Assembly: GCA_003550305.1 (NCBI GenBank) | Contig: QKYT01000340.1 | Coordinates: 23,111 to 50,846 of the forward strand | Direction: 5' to 3' | From: Glomus cerebriforme | Lineage: Eukaryota > Glomeromycota > Glomeromycetes > Glomerales > Glomeraceae | DNA length: 27,736 bases | In this document: positions 1 through 8,824 of the stretch, piece after piece | How the letters are laid out: each line of letters begins with the position of its first letter | How positions within the stretch are numbered: the first letter of the stretch is position 1 | Notes under the pieces: generated by a model | The model's input: only the letters and a program-made list of their open reading frames with translations | Databases searched by the model: none | Told to the model about the DNA's origin: nothing | Made by a program: the position numbers and the translations under genes

Positions 1-59
1 TATTCTTTTTATTTTTTTTAATAATAAATAAAATAATTTTTTTCATAAAAAATGTAACG

Positions 60-300
60 TAAACTCCTAAGCAACAAAAAATCCCGCATTTTAATCATTG
101 GTGCTAAGAAATAAAGTATCTAAAGGAAAATATGTAATTAGCGAAAAGAAATGAAAAAAAATCAAATAAAAAGAAATAAAATAAAAAATGAACTCCTTAC
201 CGGTCATCTCCAAAGTGCAAGCAGCAAAGAACCGAANTATCTAAAAAGAAAAGTGTAATTAGCAAAAAGAAACAAAAAAAAACTGAAAAGCAAACAAAAA
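60..300. repeat. Degraded direct repeat, two copies about 120 bp apart
   Basis: A segment around 117-165 and a second around 238-290 share the words TATCTAAA, GTAATTAGC and AAAAGAAA in the same order. The sequences before them (AAACTCCTAAGC and GAACTCCTTACC) also correspond. The copies are diverged and A-rich, so part of the likeness is composition. No function is visible. Confidence 0.4.
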
Positions 301-383
301 AATATTTCTACCAGTTGCAGCGATTAGCGAGGAAAAAATAAAGTCATTTAAAAAATTTAAATGAATTTAATTTAATTTAATAA

Positions 384-518
384 TTGCATTACGGCAATTA
401 CGGCATTACGGCTTATGGCATAATTACGGAATTACAGCATTACAGTGTGATTTACGGTTTTAAATTGCGGTGTCGAATTATTATACAGCATATGCCGTAA
501 TGCCGTAATGCCGTAATT
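384..518. repeat. Inverted repeat built of CGGCATTA/TGCCGTAA words
   Basis: The 17 bases at 396-412 are the exact reverse complement of 502-518, and each arm is itself an iteration of the 8-base word ATTACGGC. The 89-base loop contains more degenerate copies (AATTACGGAATTACAGCATTACAG). The arms are far more GC-rich than the flanks. This could be a short non-autonomous element, or a simple microsatellite that has expanded in both orientations. No coding capacity. Confidence 0.6.
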
Positions 519-1288
519 CACGAATTTCGACGGCAACTATAACTGTATAATGTCTCCTGAAAATCAGATCAAATTTATCACGGAGAGTTTAATTATTGTT
601 TTCGAATATGAATGAATCAGAAAAGAAAGCTACGTACTACATGAAAGGGACAATTATTTGATAATTGAAATATTTACGATTCTAAGTGAATTTAGAATAT
701 AGAAATCACAATTTCCGCTTAACACAATCGTTTGTTTCTTTATCAAAACGAAATTTATGATATGATTTCTCAGAATATGTTTTCATTATATAAAATGCTT
801 TCTTTGAGTGATTTCAAATTGAGAAATATAAAAAAGTCAATAATCAAATGTATAGAGTAATAAAGAATTTTAGTGATTTGAAATTCGCCGTGAATAATTC
901 TGACAAATTTTAATGAGAAATCAAAAAATTCACAGTACTACTTTTGAAATAATCGAATAAAAGAGCTCGATCAAAGAATCTTTTACATAGTACAGTACGA
1001 TTAGATTCTTAAAGTGAATTCGATTAATTTTTACAGATTAAAATCTAGCCGATAATAAAATCGCTTAGACACAAAAGTTAAATTTTTTTTTTAAAAAATA
1101 TATATAAAAGTTCGAAAAGTTCGGTGCTGTTTTTAATAGCGGCCAATATTATGAATTTAATACAAATTTGAATAAAAAAAAGTCCTTATTATTATAGAAT
1201 ATGAAACAATGAATTTTATGATATCAAATCGAAATATAAAGAATGTTGTTTATAAAGATTTAATTAAAGAGCAATATAAATAGGATGC

Positions 1289-1579
1289 ATCTGAAAGTCA
1301 ATAAAAATACACAGTAATAATTTAAAATTGACTAAACATAAACTTGCATCTACACAGGGGATTTATTAAAAGCTCATTATCCTCCTTTGCATTAGTACTA
1401 TGCAAAGTTCTATCGTGAGACTGCAGCACATATGGATATAGATAGGGATGAGTTAAGATTAGAAATGGGGATGATAAAGGTTATTTATTAGGGTATGCTG
1501 CTCAACAAAAATACCCAACAATAAAAGTGAAAATAAGAAATGGTTTACTTTTTATGATTATAAAATACAATTCCTAGTA
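1289..1579 (+). pseudogene. Decayed coding remnant, unidentified
   Basis: From about 1289 one frame is open and protein-like (SNNLKLTKHKLASTQGD, then LLKAHYPPLH). An in-frame TAG near 1393-1395 is followed by YYAKFYRETAAHMDIDRDEL and a short continuation. At about 1480 the frame must shift by one base to continue as GYLLGYAAQQKYPTIKVKIR, which ends at a TAG near 1579. The amino-acid mix is varied and charged, unlike the Lys/Ile/Asn/Tyr noise of random A+T frames here. I do not recognise the family. It could equally be exons of a gene whose other parts are missing, or chance. Confidence 0.3.
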
Positions 1580-2185
1580 TTTACATCCGGGTATCATAAA
1601 TTTTGAAGGTTACAAGTAAAGATCGAACACCTTCATGCGAAATATCCGAGTATTTTAAAACCCAAAAAAAAATTTATGTAGGGTATTGTGAACAGGAGGA
1701 GCGCGTGACTCGCAAAATAGGTAGACGTTACCTAACGAGTAGATGATATGGCTGGATTTATTCGATACCACGCTCTTCGTGCCGAATAACTAATAATTGT
1801 TAAAAAAAACATTATTGCAAAAAATAATTTATCTGTCAATTTTGTCATTTTGTCCTTTCGATTCTTTGATAAATCACATCATCTCCCATTATTATAGTCA
1901 TGCCAAATTTATAACTGATAAATGCCAAAATTACAGGAATTTGTGCAACACGATTTAACTATTTATCAAATTCATGATTTGATTTTAGAGCATTAAATCC
2001 AATCCCTAGCCAAACCCAGCATGTAAGCTAAATCAGGACAACGTGAAATCGGCATAAACAATGCGAATGATCTAGTTATCATGACTAAATCGAACAAGGT
2101 AAATTTGATAAAATTCAATACAAATAATTTGTTTTCTTACATATGTTCAAAGTTAGAAAAAAATAAAGCATTGAGCGTTTTATTC
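1580..2185. other. Intergenic, no gene seen
   Basis: About 600 bases without a convincing reading frame on either strand. A slightly GC-richer patch near 1690-1790 has no tRNA arms or repeat partner that I could find. Confidence 0.5.
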
Positions 2186-2368
2186 GGTCTTATAAAAATT
2201 CCAAATTCGGGAAATTTTTGTTGATATGCTTTATGATGTAATGTGGCGGATCACAAGACAGTTCTGTGCGACAAAAGAATTCTATAAAGTGGTTGCCTTA
2301 ATAGTGTTTTTTTTTGCGCCGCTTTTTCATCCAAATAAGAATACAAGAATACGCTAAAGTAATTCATT
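2186..2368 (+). promoter_or_regulatory. Upstream block shared by the paralogous gene pair, copy 1
   Basis: This segment matches the sequence before the second gene of the pair in the same order. The shared words are CTTATAAAAA (TATA-like, about 2190), AATTCGG, then ATGTGGCGGATCACAAGACA at 2241-2260, then TTCATCCAAATAAGA, and TAATTCATTATGAAT across the start codon. Conservation of a non-coding stretch longer than 150 bases shows that the duplication included the promoter and 5' leader. Which words bind factors is unknown. Confidence 0.55.
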
Positions 2369-3031
2369 ATGAATAAAAAAACAATCATAAATTGGTGTGC
2401 ATCAGCAAATCAGTTCTCATTAACCATCTTCACAATTTGTCTTCTTTGCTTTCTTTCTTTGGCTTTTTATTTAGTTGGCGAACATTATCCTTTTGAACAA
2501 TGGACGGATGGAGAAAAAAACGCTTTTATTGTATTTTTTACTTTAGGAGCGCTTTTCTTTTGGTTTTCACTAGTACTACTTATTTATAGTGAACGGAAAA
2601 GGAATTGGGTTGATAAAAAATTAATCGAATTAAATGAAATAATTTATCCCGAAGGCAGTAAGTTTAACTTCCCTCGATTAAAAGCAGAGGTTCAAAAACT
2701 ACAATCAAAGGAATTAGAACCCCAGCTAAAAAGAAACCAAAATCAATTAACGAAGTTAATTACTAATTTACAAAACAAAGTTAATGATGATGCAAAAGCA
2801 ATAATGGATCTTTACTTACAAGCGCACGCCCAAATGATTACCCAAGATAAGGAAGATGATACTTTTGCGCAAGCTCAATTAACTAATTATGAGAATGCTT
2901 TACAAGATCATTTAACGCAGAAAGAATTACAAAAACTTCGGATACAGCAGAAAGAGACTCTAGGCTTGGAACAACGTTTAAATAATTTACGTGATTCACG
3001 AGAGCGTAAAACCGATTCAGAACTCACCTAG
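2369..3031 (+). CDS. Small two-helix membrane protein with coiled-coil tail, copy 1
   Basis: Encodes 220 residues in one exon. The ATG is set by the paralogue downstream, which shares the context TAATTCATTATGAAT. Two hydrophobic segments, roughly residues 17-39 and 50-73, are separated by the conserved loop YPFEQWTDGEKNAF. A hydrophilic helical region (about 85-210) rich in Leu, Gln, Lys and Glu follows, with coiled-coil spacing around LKAEVQKLQSKELEPQLKR. It carries the conserved block AKAIMDLYLQAHAQM. Both termini probably face the same side of the membrane. I recognise no named family or enzyme motif. The tail could mediate self-association or binding to the neighbouring paralogue (inference). 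The sequence between helix 2 and the tail (YSERKRNW) differs completely from the paralogue, so that hinge evolves faster than the flanks. Confidence 0.7.
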   Translation: MNKKTIINWCASANQFSLTIFTICLLCFLSLAFYLVGEHYPFEQWTDGEKNAFIVFFTLGALFFWFSLVLLIYSERKRNWVDKKLIELNEIIYPEGSKFNFPRLKAEVQKLQSKELEPQLKRNQNQLTKLITNLQNKVNDDAKAIMDLYLQAHAQMITQDKEDDTFAQAQLTNYENALQDHLTQKELQKLRIQQKETLGLEQRLNNLRDSRERKTDSELT

Positions 3032-3395
3032 AAATTATTCAATTTATCGATGGCAAAAAAAAATTTGTTCCGGTAAATAGTAATATTTGATGCTTTTTAT
3101 TTACTAAAATGGTCCAAAATAAAGTTGGTTTTTCACCATGAATTTGCTATTATGTTTAAGGGTTGGATTATTCTGGCTATATAAAAAATTACATAATTTT
3201 TTTTATGGAAAATTTTAAGATTTTACTACATACTGTATACTGTTTCAGTTTATGATATTATTTTACTAGCAAATTATTTGTACGTAATAAAATGGTTTAT
3301 CAAAGAGGAGAACCGGAATTAAACATGTTTATAAACAATTCTAAAAAAAATGCAGCAAAACCACCCACGAAAGTTACCATTCCAAAAGATCGTTC

Positions 3396-3607
3396 TGGCC
3401 TTATAAAAAGAAAAAGAAAAAAATATGGTGGAAAGCAGCAGTAAAACCACGACAATGTCAAAGAAATTCACAATTCGGAAAAAATTCTTCCGATATGCAT
3501 AATTATATAATGTGGCGGGTCACACGACATGTCCGTGCGATAAAGAATTTCTCACATAAAGACGATTTTTGGTTCATCCAAATAAGATGCTGTTAAAATA
3601 ATTCATT
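3396..3607 (+). promoter_or_regulatory. Upstream block shared by the paralogous gene pair, copy 2
   Basis: Second copy of the block before the previous gene: CTTATAAAAA near 3400, AATTCGG near 3472, ATGTGGCGGGTCACACGACA at 3510-3529, and TTCATCCAAATAAGA just before the start. Spacing from the ATGTGGCGG word to the ATG is 98 bases here against 128 in copy 1. An A-rich insertion lies between the TATA-like word and the rest. Confidence 0.55.
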
Positions 3608-4234
3608 ATGAATATTTGTTTTGGAATATTAGCAACCTTTTTCATAATTTGTCTTCTTTGTTTTCTTTCTTTGTTTTTTTATTTAATTGGCCAATATTAT
3701 CCTTTTGAACTATGGACGGATGGAGAAAAATACTCATTTATTTCATTTTTCACCGTGGGAGGAGTTTTCTTTATTGTTACAATGTTTTGTTGTCCATTAA
3801 TGCGATATATTTCTTGTCGTGAGGGTGGATATGTCAAAGATGAATTAATCGAATTAAATGAAATAATTTATCCTGATAGTAATTTTAATTTCCCTCGGTT
3901 AAAAGCAGAGCTTCAAAAATTAAAATCCAAAGAATTAAACCCCCAATTAAAAAGAAGCAAAAATCGATTAACGAGGTTAATCACCGATTTAAAAAACAAA
4001 GTTAGTAATGATGCAAAAGCAATAATGGATCTTTATTTACAAGCTCACGCTCAAATGATTAATCAAGACAAGGAAAATGATAATTTTGCACAAGCGCAAT
4101 TGACTAATTTTGAGAACGCTTTACAAAATCATTTAACGCAAGAAGAATTACAAACGCTTCGAACTCAGCAAAAAGAGACTCTAGTCTTAGAGCAACAGTT
4201 AAAAAGGGTGTACAAGCTCAAAACCCGGCAGTAG
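3608..4234 (+). CDS. Small two-helix membrane protein with coiled-coil tail, copy 2
   Basis: Encodes 208 residues in one exon and is a clear head-to-tail paralogue of the gene at 2369. It has the same architecture: helix 1 around residues 5-28, loop YPFELWTDGEKYSF, helix 2 around 42-62, then a Leu/Gln/Lys/Glu-rich tail with LIELNEIIYP and AKAIMDLYLQAHAQM almost unchanged. The N-terminus is about 10 residues shorter. The link after helix 2 is Cys-rich (FCCPLMRYISCREGG) where copy 1 has a short Arg/Lys segment. The C-terminus ends differently (VYKLKTRQ). The reading frame is intact and changes are concentrated outside the motifs, which suggests that both copies are or recently were under selection. 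Function unknown. Confidence 0.7.
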   Translation: MNICFGILATFFIICLLCFLSLFFYLIGQYYPFELWTDGEKYSFISFFTVGGVFFIVTMFCCPLMRYISCREGGYVKDELIELNEIIYPDSNFNFPRLKAELQKLKSKELNPQLKRSKNRLTRLITDLKNKVSNDAKAIMDLYLQAHAQMINQDKENDNFAQAQLTNFENALQNHLTQEELQTLRTQQKETLVLEQQLKRVYKLKTRQ

Positions 4235-5189
4235 GATATTCCGACTATATTCCACCACTTTAAATCCGACCCGAAGATGAAATACACATCCAAAGTATCT
4301 TAAGTTCAAAAAAAAAATAAATAAATAAAGTTATATTTTTGCTTTTTTTTTATTATTTATTATTAAAGATAGTACTGTAAAGTAAATTTTGAAGAACGGT
4401 AAAAATAGATAAGTTATGACCGACATTCAATGCGCGATAGAGCATTCTAAATACTATCGTGTATCTGTCGTCGAAATTGCCACGCCAAAGGTTTATGTTA
4501 TCATGATATTTCGTGCCCTGAGTGATTTAACATATTTATTTAGACGAGCTTTGTCTTAATCCCATATTCCGGCATGGTATCCTTAATAACTTTGTCCATT
4601 CCAATAGAATCTACAAATAGCCACCATCATAGATATCATCCACAGGTCACAATCGTAGGCTTGGCACTATTATATATTTCATTTAAAGAATTATGCTTTT
4701 GTAAAAGGATCTAAAATAATAGTATTTTTCATGTTTGTTTATCAGAACTAATTTTAAGATGTCGTAATTAATAAAATATTTCGTTGCTGCGATTTTTTTT
4801 TTTGTCTTTTTTTTTCGGAGTAAATAATAAAAATTCTCAAAGTGAGATTTCGCGTTTTAGACTGCTGAATGGAGAAAGTACAATTTTTTTTGATTAATTG
4901 CTTGATTGGAATTATTCGGTTTAACTTAGCATTCTTTCTATTATTATAGTCCAAAGGTTTTCTGTAAAATATTTTTAATTACAGATTATGGGATTATAAG
5001 TTACGACCAGATATTAGATCAAAAAGTAAAATTGAAAATTCACATTGTTATATCGGCCAAATATGAAGATTATACATAATGGAGCGAAATTGATTATAAT
5101 TTTTATTATTTGCAAATTTAATCTAGTTAAAGTTTGTGCATTAGAAAAGTAGAAAGATTCTGGAGTTCTTCGTATTCTTTATCTCCATC
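4235..5189. other. Intergenic with a possible coding relic near 4545-4690 (minus)
   Basis: Mostly A+T-rich filler. On the minus strand, about 4690 down to 4545, one frame reads EIYNSAKPTIVTCG, two stops, then FVDSIGMDKVIKDTMPEYGI and a short tail to a TAA. This looks protein-like but is interrupted. The words VTCG and VDSIG also occur in the jacalin genes next door, but the rest does not fit, so I do not call it a third lectin copy. T-runs near 4790-4820 break any longer reading. Confidence 0.25.
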
Positions 5190-5911
5190 CTATTCAACTT
5201 CAACAATTTCTTCTTCGGCTCCATTATTTTTTGCTTTATTTTTTTCTTTTTTCCCAGTTTTTTCTTCGAAACTTCCATCATCGGATATGATCGATTTAGA
5301 TTCAAAATTTTCAAAACTTCCATCATCGGATATGGTCGATTTAGATTCAATATCTTCATTTTTCAGTCTACAACAATTCATCCACAAACCAATTCCTATA
5401 GCTACTAAAAAATACAATCCGAGAGCTATAACTAGGGAGGAATTAGCAAAATTGTACGTTCCAATAGAATTCACAAATAAATCACTGCTACCATAAATGA
5501 CACCCGCAGGCAAAATGAAATGCACACCCGATGCGCTATTTTGGTCACAAGTGACTGTTTGTTGTGATGTGTGAAATTCTAAGTAAGTTATAATCAAATT
5601 GTTATATCTACCACTTAACCCCGTAAAATATTCACCATCAGCAAGAATAAGATCTTGAATTCCGTTGTCGTAATCATCGTAAATACCGTACCTATTACCT
5701 TGGTACTCTTGTAATACTCCGTCCATTGTCGTGATATTATAAGTAAATCGGAAAGCCACAATATCTATACATTTAAATTCTATACTTTTAGAATAATACT
5801 TTTTATGTTTGTACTACCCCCATATTCATTGATAATATCATTAAAATCATTATGTACAGTTCCATTATTTCCGCCGTACTTTGGTGATACACTTCTTACG
5901 ACTATTGACAT
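5190..5911 (-). pseudogene. Jacalin-like lectin with C-terminal membrane helix, frame-disrupted copy
   Basis: The minus-strand ATG at 5911 opens a frame reading SVSPKYGGNNGTVHNDFNDI, the N-terminal Gly-rich strand of a jacalin-type beta-prism lectin. Near the GGGGG run (5817-5821) the frame is lost. The domain resumes in another frame as DIVAFRFTYNI and stays open to a TAG at 5190. It includes GRYNNLIITYLEFHTSQQ and GVIYGSSDLFVNSIGTYNF, the strand typical of jacalins. A membrane helix (SLVIALGLYFLVAIGIGLW) and a charged tail with two copies of a 15-residue repeat follow. Against the neighbour at 7548 the damage is a net loss of about 4 bases in the early domain. No other methionine gives a complete domain. 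It is either a real pseudogene or an assembly error in a G-run. No signal peptide precedes the domain. Confidence 0.65.
5271..5350. repeat. 45-bp tandem duplication inside the lectin gene tail
   Basis: The bases at 5271-5305 recur at 5316-5350 with one mismatch (GATATGATCG against GATATGGTCG), a period of 45 bases. It encodes two copies of SKS(T/I)ISDDGSFE in the cytoplasmic-type tail after the membrane helix. The length is a multiple of three, so the frame is kept. The paralogue at 6832-7548 lacks it, so the duplication arose after the gene pair formed. Confidence 0.8.
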
Positions 5912-6000
5912 AACTGAAAAAAATGATGTAAGAGTAGTGAAAATACAAACAATGTGAGAAATGCTACCCTTTTAAAACATTTTAACGCTCCCATCCTTTC

Positions 6001-6022
6001 CAAATGAATGGCCAAAAGTAGA
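6001..6022 (-). promoter_or_regulatory. Upstream block shared by the two lectin genes, copy 1
   Basis: The word CAAATGAATGGCCAAAAGTA, followed by GA, lies about 90 bases upstream of the lectin ATG at 5911. It recurs with one change at 7632-7653, at a similar distance from the other lectin ATG. Flanking words (AAGCCAATTTTCC against AAGCCAATTTCC) extend the match further upstream. This shows that the duplication carried the promoter region. Confidence 0.5.
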
Positions 6023-6831
6023 ACTCATTTTATCTACACGAATATGTGCAATCACGCTAGCAAGCCAATTTTCCTAATTTAATGATCTACATTGGGCTGT
6101 ATTCTCCTACATTTTGTAGGCGGAAGATTTTTTAAACGTATCTGTAGAAACTATCATATATTCTGATTAATTTTTATAAGAAACTAGTAATAAATTTTAA
6201 TCAGAACTTGATAAAGAATTAGATGAATAGGAATTGATTAAAACTGAATGATGCAGCAAAACTTTATATTATTGCTTTGTGGAATGGATTATTTTTTTTT
6301 TAGGTTGCAAAATTTTCGATCACAATTTGTATCAACTTTCATATGTTATATTCTTTATATTTAAAAGTGTAAATTCTTTATATTTTTAAAGGTGCGAAAA
6401 TTAAAATTTATCGCTTTAAAATAAAAACGCGAAAAATGTTACGCAAAATAATGCGGAACACGTGATACTACTCCTTTATCCGGAAATTGTAAAATTTTAG
6501 AAATTTTACAACCGTAAATTTTTATTTGTTATCAGCTATAACAAAAGGTGAGTAATATTTTATTTTGGAAAAAATTTGAACGTCCCCTTTATTTTTGTTA
6601 TTTTTTTTAAAAAAATAGATTTAAACATAGTAATAAGTAAATTATAATTTTTTTTAAGAATTTTCTAACTTTAACCGACTGGATCCTATCTCTACTATCC
6701 CTTTATTCTAAAATTTATCCTAATTCCCTTACTCTAATTAACAAAATAAATAATAATGGGCGTTAAATAGGATTTCATATGAAAGCGCAGTAGGTATGAC
6801 GTACAATTTTCATTGTCTTATCCTGTTTGAC
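6023..6831. other. Intergenic between the two lectin genes
   Basis: About 800 A+T-rich bases. The part up to about 6100 belongs to the duplicated upstream region. A short perfect stem, CCTACA-TTT-TGTAGG, sits near 6109-6123. No gene seen on either strand. Confidence 0.5.
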
Positions 6832-7548
6832 TTAGATTTCTTCTTCAGCATCTTTATTTTTTTCTTTATTTTTTTCTTTTTTACTGGAAGGTGGGAGAAT
6901 TTCCACTTTTTCGAAATTTTCTTCGAACCTGGGGAATCCAAAAAAATGAATTCCAAAACGAATGACTAACTTATTAGCCAGAAAAGTTACCATAGCTATG
7001 AAAAAACAAAATCCTAGAATACTAATAAAGCAAGAAAGAATTATAACTAGGGGAGAATAAGAAATCTCATACGATCCAATAGAATCCAAATATAAACCAC
7101 TGCTACCATAGATAACACCCACAGGCAATGTAAATTGTATGTCCTCTGCGTTATTTTGACCACAGGTGACTGTTCTTCGTGATGTGCGAAATTCTAAGTA
7201 TCTTATTACGGTTATATTTGTTGTTGTAAAGTTGCCATATCTACCACTTATCTCCGCCAGTTTTTCACCTTTAGCAAGAATAAGATCTTGTCTAGTAGTA
7301 CCTCAATCTAAACCGTACTTATTACCGGATTGAGTATATACAGATACTAAGTCCGTTATTTTTATGTCATAGGTAAACTGGAGACTATTCACAGTATCTC
7401 CACTTTGGATTATTATGCTTTTAATATAAATATTTTCTATGATGTCACTTCCACCACCATATTCATTAATAATATCGTCAAAATCATTATGATAAGTCCC
7501 ACCATTTCCACCGTACTTTGATGATACACTTTTTACAATTATTGTCAT
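6832..7548 (-). pseudogene. Jacalin-like lectin with C-terminal membrane helix, one in-frame TGA
   Basis: From ATG 7548 to TAA 6832 a single frame of 238 codons is open except for one TGA at 7303-7305 (codon 82). Before it: SVSSKYGGNGGTYHNDFDDI and SGDTVNSLQFTYDI, the first strands of a jacalin-type lectin. After it: DLILAKGEKLAEISGRYGNF, YLEFRTSRRTVTCGQN and GVIYGSSGLYLDSIGSYEI, which completes the beta-prism. Residues about 165-190 form a membrane helix (SPLVIILSCFISILGFCFF), and a Lys/Glu-rich tail ends the protein. Jacalin-type lectins bind carbohydrates; the usual ligand loop G-x-x-D is not clearly present in the last turn (GSSGLYLD). There is no signal peptide, so the lectin domain may face the cytosol or be exported by the membrane helix itself (inference). 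The TGA may be a true nonsense change, readthrough or a base error. Confidence 0.65.
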
Positions 7549-7631
7549 AATTGAAAGTAATGATGTAATGTAAGGTAGCGATAAGATAAGAAATATAAGA
7601 AATATTTGCTATTTAAACTATTTACTTTTTT

Positions 7632-7653
7632 CAAATGAATGGTCAAAAGTAGA
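7632..7653 (-). promoter_or_regulatory. Upstream block shared by the two lectin genes, copy 2
   Basis: CAAATGAATGGTCAAAAGTA plus GA, about 84 bases upstream of the lectin ATG at 7548. It matches 6001-6022 with one difference. Its role as a binding site is inferred only from conservation between the duplicates. Confidence 0.5.
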
Positions 7654-8083
7654 TGTTACACGTACATACATAAACTCACACGGATAAGCCAATTTCCTTT
7701 ATTTGATAATTTACATCCTTTATTGCATGGACAAATCATTTATAATACAGGACAAAATGTTTCTAGATTAAAAATTTATTTATAGAAACTTTTCTATCAC
7801 GGATTGTACCACAAAAATTTTGCACTTCGAATATAAAAAAAATTTTTATTAAATTTATCGGTGTACTTTTCTAAATTCTATTTTTCAACACAAAATACAG
7901 ATAGTGATGACCATTAATAGTGCCACGTAAGTTCGATATTTTACTAGCACACCATTAAAATAGGACTCGAGTTATACATAAAAAGGTACCCAACTGTAGG
8001 AAGATCACGTGTTAGTGTATTAAACATGGAACGTGACGTTTGATGCGTAGGATGGACATATCTGATATAGTATCCCTTTATAG

Positions 8084-8188
8084 ATAATGTCAGCCAGAAT
8101 CTATTTCCTTTTTAGACGCTGACTGGCATTATCGTAATTCCGACTCTGAAAAAATGCGTAGAGCTAATAGTAAATTAATTTTTTTTTT
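8084..8188 (+). repeat. Dispersed hairpin repeat ending in a T-tract, copy 1
   Basis: Arm ATAATGTCAGCCAG (8084-8097) can pair with CTGACTGGCATTAT (8119-8132). After it come TCGTAATTCCGACTCTG, AAAAAATGCGTAGAGC and a run of ten T (8179-8188). The same succession of elements, with the same spacing, is at 24740-24848. A hairpin followed by a conserved single-stranded part and an oligo-T end is what a small RNA gene with a polymerase III stop, or a short element derived from one, could look like. That reading is inference; no A or B box was identified. Confidence 0.5.
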
Positions 8189-8712
8189 TACTTCTATATG
8201 CATAGCTCGAGGTCCTATTAAAATTATGTTCATGGGCTTTATTTTAGTTCCATAAAGTAGATAATGTATTTATTATATTGCATGATTTCTTAAGATTTAA
8301 AATTTAAAAATTTAAGAGAAATATTCTGAATTAATACGATGGATAAATTATTTATTCAATGCGCACACAATAAGGCAATTGTAATCAATGTACTTGTACT
8401 GTCAGAATTTCTGCACAAAAAATTTTTATATCTATATTTAAATGGATTTTGTCCGTTTAAAATTAAGATATTCGAACATTCATTTATATAATCTTGTAAT
8501 CTTGCTAGGATCAATTTTAAATATACCATAAGATTCGAGATTGGAATATATCATGAGATTCGAATATATAATGTCCTTGGAAGAAATAAATTAATAAAAA
8601 AAAATAAACAAAACAATGATTGTAAAAACATTAACTTCATTTTTTTTAATTAATGTTTTAATCGCTGGTTGAAGTGATGCAGTGTCCATCATGGATACCC
8701 TGGTGTCTACAG

Positions 8713-8824
8713 TGGAAACCTGTCTAATTTCCATAAGGTATCTCAGACATTTCCAAAAAAAGATGGAAACTTTATTAATATTAAGAGTACACCGAGTACA
8801 CCATGGAAATTGGACACATTTCCA
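8713..8824. repeat. Inverted repeat with 22-bp arms
   Basis: TGGAAACCTGTCTAATTTCC with AT (8713-8734) matches the reverse complement of 8803-8824 at 19 of 22 positions. The 68-base loop holds two more GGAAA/TTTCC words. TCCATCATGGA, a perfect 11-base palindrome, lies just upstream near 8687. The patch is GC-richer than its surroundings. It may be a small foldback element; no protein is encoded. Confidence 0.5.

Noticed and set aside
1690..1790. tRNA or SINE-like GC-richer patch
   Set aside because: No cloverleaf, no clear A and B boxes and no second copy in the window.
4545..4690. Possible third lectin copy (words VTCG and VDSIG)
   Set aside because: The surrounding residues do not follow the jacalin pattern, and the frame that contains them has two stops; a different relic is more likely.
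4754..4954. Minus-strand open frame of 66 codons
   Set aside because: Lys/Ile/Arg-rich translation of A+T-rich sequence with a T-run in the middle; no domain, no paralogue, no splice signals.
5134..5496. Plus-strand open frame of 120 codons
   Set aside because: Antisense shadow of the lectin gene tail; its Ser/Phe-rich repeats are the reverse complement of the 45-bp duplication.
5790..5835. A 21-base GT...AG segment as an intron that would mend the first lectin gene
   Set aside because: Too short for splicing and does not restore the frame that matches the paralogue; a small deletion explains the alignment better.
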